Assembly: GCA_934675165.1 (NCBI GenBank)
Contig: CAKUPP010000001.1
Coordinates: forward strand, 51,114-115,113
Origin: an uncultured Eubacteriales bacterium
GTDB taxonomy: Bacteria > Bacillota > Clostridia > Oscillospirales > Acutalibacteraceae
Length of the DNA: 64,000 nt
Direction of reading: 5' to 3'
Shown here: positions 61,001-64,000 of the stretch, piece after piece
Layout of the letters: every line of letters begins with the position of its first letter
Numbering within the stretch: the stretch's first letter is position 1
The notes under the pieces: model-generated
Told to the model about the DNA's origin: nothing
The model's input: only the letters and a program-made list of their open reading frames with translations
The model's database searches: none
Translations under genes and position numbers: made by a program

Positions 61001-63082
61001 ATGAAAGAAAGTACAAGAAAGTTGTTGGTATTTAATTTTGTAAGTATATTAGGGTTAGTGTGTACAGTGCCTGCATACGCTAATAAGCTTGTTTGGGCTG
61101 CAAGATGTGGTGACTTCTATGAAGTTCAACACCGCTTATGCGATAAAGGTGATTGGATTGATTCTTCGAGTCCGTGTGGTGATACGGCGCTAATAGCAGC
61201 TTCTAGTGGCGGATATTTTAAAATAGTAGAATTTTTAATCGATAATGGAGCAGATGTTAATGCGAAAAATGATGATGGTGAAACAGCATTGATGGAGGCT
61301 GCTTGGAATGGACATGTAAAAATAGCAAAATATTTAGTAGAGCAAGGTGCAAATATTAATGCTAAGAATGGTGACGATAAGACGGCATTGATTTACGCTG
61401 CTGAAAAAGGTAATTTTAAAATAGTAGAGTTTTTAATTAATAATGGAGCAGAAATTAGTGTTAAAGACAATAGTGGTCGGACAGTGTTAATGAAGGCTGT
61501 TGGTAGCGGAAATATAGAGCTGGTAAAATATTTGGTAAATAATGGAACGAACGTTAATGACAGAAGTAATGAAGGTTGGACGGCATTAATGACAGCATCT
61601 AGAGACAACAGTTTAGAATTAGTGAAGTTTTTAATAGAACATGGAGCGGATGTTAATGCTAGAGATAATGATAGTTGGGTGGCATTAATGTCGGCTGCTG
61701 GTACGGGAAATATAGAGTTGGTAAAATATTTAATAGAACATGGAGCAGAGGTTAATGTCAAAAGTAATAATGGTCAAACAGCATTAAAGAAAGCTGCTGA
61801 TAGCGGAAATTTGGATTTAGTAAAATATTTAGTAGATCGTGGAGCAGATTTTAGTCAAGATAGTGGTAGTGTACTGTTAATTGCTGCTACACATAAAAAC
61901 GGATTAGAAACAGTAAAATATTCAGTAAGTTGTGGAGCAAATATTAATGTTAAAAGTCGTGGAGGTAATACCGTACTTATGCAAGCTATCGTCAATAAAA
62001 ATTTGGAAACAGCAAAATATTTAGTAGATTGTGGTGCGGATGTTAATGTTAGAAATAATGACGGCTGTACAGCACTAATTATGGCTGTTAATAGTGGAAA
62101 TTCAGAATTAGTAGAATATTTAGTAGAGCACGGAGCAGATGTTAATGCTAAAGCTCAAGATGGAAAAACAGCTTTAGTACTAGCTCTTGAAAGTGGTAAT
62201 GTACAAAATGCAAAATACTTAATTACACGTGGTGCTGATATTAATGTTTTGAATAGTGTAACAATTAATAATCCGGAAGAGAATTATAAACCCTTGATAT
62301 GGGCTGTCAGGAATAATAAATTGGAAATAGTAAAAAATTTGATAGAACACGGTGCAAATGTTAACAGTAAAAATGAGGATGGATGGACTGTTTTGAAAAT
62401 AGCATCTCGACATGGGCTTTTAGAAATGGTTAAACTACTGATTGATAAAAAAGCAGATGTCAATGCTAAAGACAATAAAGGTCATACAGCATTAATGAGT
62501 GCTGTTACTAGTGGGAATTTTGAAATAGTGAAGCTTTTAATAGCTAATGGCGTAGATATCAATGTCAAAGATGCTAGTGGCAATACGGTGGCGGTATCTG
62601 TTTGTAACGTTGGTAATGTAGCAATAGGTAAATTTTTAGTAAAGCACAAATTACAAGTTCGTGGAATGTTTGAAATGTATATCAAAAATAAACAATTAGA
62701 TAAAATCATGTTTTTAATTAATTGTGGTGTGAATATCAATGCTAAAAATGCAGATGGCAAAACTTACTTAATGTCTGCTGTAGAGAAAGGCAATTTAGAA
62801 ATAGTAAAATGTTTAGTAGAGCATAAAGCAAATATTAATGCTAAAGATAATAAAGGTTGGACAGCATTAATGAATGCTGCTAAGTGTGGTAATTTAGAAG
62901 TAGTAGAATATTTGGTAACTTATAATGCGGATATTAACGCTAAAACTAACGATGGTGCTACAGTTTTAGGGATAGTTAAAGAAAAAAAGAAAAGGTGCGA
63001 TGAAGGTAGCCAAAAAGAAGCTTATGGAGAAATTATAAAATTTCTAAAAAGTAATGGTGCAAGTGATTGCGTAATAAGTTAA
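61001..63082 (+). CDS. Secreted ankyrin-repeat protein
   Basis: 693 residues. A Sec signal peptide (K-rich start, LLVFNFVSILGLVCTVPA, cut likely after AYA) precedes about 19 ankyrin repeats of 33 residues with the standard D-G-x-T-A-L-x-x-A...L-V-x-x-L-[IV]-x-x-G-A-[DN]-[VI]-N-A-K pattern. Repeats near the middle (around residues 285-300 and 540-565) are degenerate. The C-terminal cap (EAYGEIIKFLKSNGASD) has no other domain. Ankyrin proteins bind other proteins; exported ones in host-associated bacteria are often effectors, which is inference here. GAGGTG precedes the ATG. Next to an IS200-type element. Confidence 0.9.
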   Translation: MKESTRKLLVFNFVSILGLVCTVPAYANKLVWAARCGDFYEVQHRLCDKGDWIDSSSPCGDTALIAASSGGYFKIVEFLIDNGADVNAKNDDGETALMEAAWNGHVKIAKYLVEQGANINAKNGDDKTALIYAAEKGNFKIVEFLINNGAEISVKDNSGRTVLMKAVGSGNIELVKYLVNNGTNVNDRSNEGWTALMTASRDNSLELVKFLIEHGADVNARDNDSWVALMSAAGTGNIELVKYLIEHGAEVNVKSNNGQTALKKAADSGNLDLVKYLVDRGADFSQDSGSVLLIAATHKNGLETVKYSVSCGANINVKSRGGNTVLMQAIVNKNLETAKYLVDCGADVNVRNNDGCTALIMAVNSGNSELVEYLVEHGADVNAKAQDGKTALVLALESGNVQNAKYLITRGADINVLNSVTINNPEENYKPLIWAVRNNKLEIVKNLIEHGANVNSKNEDGWTVLKIASRHGLLEMVKLLIDKKADVNAKDNKGHTALMSAVTSGNFEIVKLLIANGVDINVKDASGNTVAVSVCNVGNVAIGKFLVKHKLQVRGMFEMYIKNKQLDKIMFLINCGVNINAKNADGKTYLMSAVEKGNLEIVKCLVEHKANINAKDNKGWTALMNAAKCGNLEVVEYLVTYNADINAKTNDGATVLGIVKEKKKRCDEGSQKEAYGEIIKFLKSNGASDCVIS

Positions 63083-63198
63083 TTAAAATTGAATTTGTTG
63101 ACTAAAAATATGTACACTTATTTTTACTAAAACCTGAAAACTTCTTATTGTTTGATGCTTTAACCAAAAGATACATGCGAAGTGTGTTTTAATAGTGT

Positions 63199-63232
63199 AA
63201 AATCCAGCTGCCTTGAGGCGGCTGGATTTTTG
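63199..63232 (+). terminator. Terminator of the ankyrin gene
   Basis: AAAATCCAGCTGCC (63199-63212) pairs with GGCGGCTGGATTTT (63217-63230), 14 bp with one G-U pair and a 4-nt loop. Only one T follows before TGTATG, but the stem is very stable. Confidence 0.8.
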
Positions 63233-63294
63233 TATGTAGAAAACCACGCGATAGTCGCGTGGTTCAGTGGTAGCTTAAGCGATGAACAAAAAAG

Positions 63295-63350
63295 CCTAAT
63301 GTACTAAACTAAGAATTAAGCCTGGCAGCTTAGAAAGGAAGCACATTAGG
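63295..63350 (+). promoter_or_regulatory. 5' UTR inverted repeat masking the transposase ribosome site
   Basis: CCTAATGT (63295-63302) pairs with ACATTAGG (63343-63350). The right arm overlaps TAGGAGG (63347-63353), so the fold would hide the Shine-Dalgarno. Salmonella IS200 is known to repress its transposase by a 5' UTR structure. Confidence 0.6.
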
Positions 63351-63360
63351 AGGAATTAAG

Positions 63361-63825
63361 ATGCAAAAGCAAAATAATCCAATGAATAGTTTAGCACATA
63401 CGAAATGGAATTGTAAATATCATATAGTATTTGCACCAAAATACAGAAGGAAAGTGTTTTACGAAGAAAAGAGACGTGAAGTAAGATAAATCATAAGAAC
63501 GTTATGTCAATGGAAAGGTGTAGAGATAATAGAAGGAGAAATATGCACGGATCACATACATTTACTAGTAAGTATACCTCCAAAGATGAGTATATCGGGG
63601 TTTATGGGATATTTAAAAGGGAAAAGCAGTTTGATGATATATCAAAGATTTGGGAATATGAAATTTGCATATAGGAATCGAGAATTTTGGTGGAAAGGTT
63701 ATTACGTGGATACGGCAGGGAAAAACACGAAAGCGATAAAGGAATACATAAAAAATCAGTTAAAACAAGATCGAGAGAATGATCAATTAAGTTTATCTGA
63801 TCCAAGAGACCCTTTTAAAGGGTAG
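63361..63825 (+). pseudogene. IS200/IS605 TnpA (Y1 HUH transposase), in-frame stop
   Basis: The frame from ATG 63361 reads MNSLAHTKWNCKYHIVFAPKY, shortened: HTKWNCKYHIVFAPKYRRKV, then hits TAA at 63487-63489 after 42 codons. It resumes in the same frame with IIRTLCQWKGVEIIEGE, the HUH motif in CTDHIHLLVSIPP, the catalytic tyrosine in GYYVDTAGKNT, and a normal end at 63825. The TAA stands where relatives have GAA (R-E-I), so one base change has broken it. AGGAGG precedes the ATG. 154 codons in total, family-typical. Confidence 0.88.
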
Positions 63826-63929
63826 CAAGTAACAAATGCATGGCTGTCAGGCCAATAAGGAAGCCACTTGTGGCTTGCCAGCAGTATTAGGGCTATGCCC
63901 GAAAAGGAAATACCACCCGCTATTGATAT

Positions 63930-64000
63930 GTACCCAGTTTTCTGGACACCATTATTTGAATTGAATAATTAGTTTCACGTCATGGATGCTTCCCGGAATT
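63930..64000 (-). mobile_element. Possible end of a second insertion sequence (partial)
   Basis: On the - strand, a 16-codon open frame runs from the window edge to TAA (63952-63954) and is followed four bases later by TGTCCAGAAAACTGGGTAC (63948-63930). That is the style of terminal inverted repeat seen at the ends of several insertion sequences, close to the transposase stop codon. Only 70 bases are visible, so the family cannot be fixed. Confidence 0.3.

Larger units (their letters stand above)
63240..63925 (+). mobile_element. IS200/IS605-type insertion sequence
   Basis: About 690 bp. The left end has a 10-bp stem with 3-nt loop, AACCACGCGA/TCGCGTGGTT (63242-63264). The right end has stem-loops around 63871-63886 (AAGCCAC/GTGGCTT) and a GGGC/GCCC hairpin near 63890, then AATACCACCCGC. 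There are no terminal inverted repeats, as expected for this single-strand transposing family. It encodes only a TnpA-like frame. Exact ends are estimates. Confidence 0.75.

Noticed and set aside
63361..63489. Stop-codon reassignment as an explanation for the TAA in the transposase
   Set aside because: Many core genes in the window end properly at TAA, so the stop is real and the transposase is broken.

Overview
The window is 64 kb of a low-GC, AT-rich Firmicute-type (Clostridia, probably Oscillospirales-like) chromosome. The evidence is the gene content and order (topA-trmFO, plsX-rnc-ftsY, yqeK-rsfS-leuS, miaB-YlbF-mutS-mutL-miaA, sepF-divIVA, rplU-prp-rpmA-obgE-mrnC), an L27 with the Prp-cleaved N-terminal extension, strong Shine-Dalgarno sequences, many TTG/GTG starts and a class B sortase. 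Several conserved operons are stitched together with expected members missing (no smc between rnc and ftsY, no apt between recJ and relA, no ylm genes between sepF and divIVA, acpP away from plsX). This points to a reduced genome. A very long BspA-type leucine-rich repeat protein and an exported ankyrin protein suggest a bacterium living with or inside a eukaryote. A Clostridia endosymbiont of gut protists is a plausible but unproven guess. No rRNA or tRNA gene was seen.

Layout: 1-14342 is a housekeeping run on the + strand (RNA methyltransferase, dprA, topA, trmFO, plsX, rnc, ftsY, yqeK, rsfS, leuS, adhE). 14343-21990 is an accessory island: the 1,568-residue LRR protein, two exported proteins of unknown function and a phage tail-fibre-like remnant on the - strand. 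22014-35209 returns to core and metabolic genes: NatAB-like ABC exporter, tcdA, recJ, relA, zinc-ribbon protein, sortase B, def, electron-bifurcating nfnAB, M50 protease, flavin reductase-like protein, fabG. 35219-36136 holds two small membrane proteins and an intergenic repeat. 36137-50163 carries tRNA modification, mismatch repair, cell division, acyl carrier protein and ribosome/GTPase genes. 50164-54000 has two tiny ORFs, then a - strand set (P-loop ATPase, family-4 uracil-DNA glycosylase, ychF). 54000-54890 is a degraded YhcG/DUF1016 nuclease between diverged direct repeats, followed by secA and a GNAT gene. 58234-64000 is a second accessory segment: an acidic repeat protein, a secreted ankyrin protein, an IS200/IS605-type element whose transposase has an in-frame stop, and what may be the end of another insertion sequence.

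Functionally the core genes cover DNA topology and repair (topA, mutSL, recJ, family-4 UDG), translation and tRNA modification (leuS, trmFO, miaA, miaB, tcdA, def), protein export (ftsY, secA), division (sepF, divIVA), lipid synthesis (plsX, fabG, acpP) and fermentative redox balance (adhE with nfnAB). The accessory segments carry the likely host-facing proteins and most of the rearrangement scars. The most unusual signals are: a ~70-residue module repeated four times in the LRR protein; an exported protein with a faint small-GTPase-like pattern; a ~100-bp intergenic repeat family at 21.8, 36.0 and 54.1 kb; a perfect 13-bp stem presenting a ribosome binding site in its loop at 35.5 kb; and the direct-repeat-bounded nuclease deletion at 54.2 kb.
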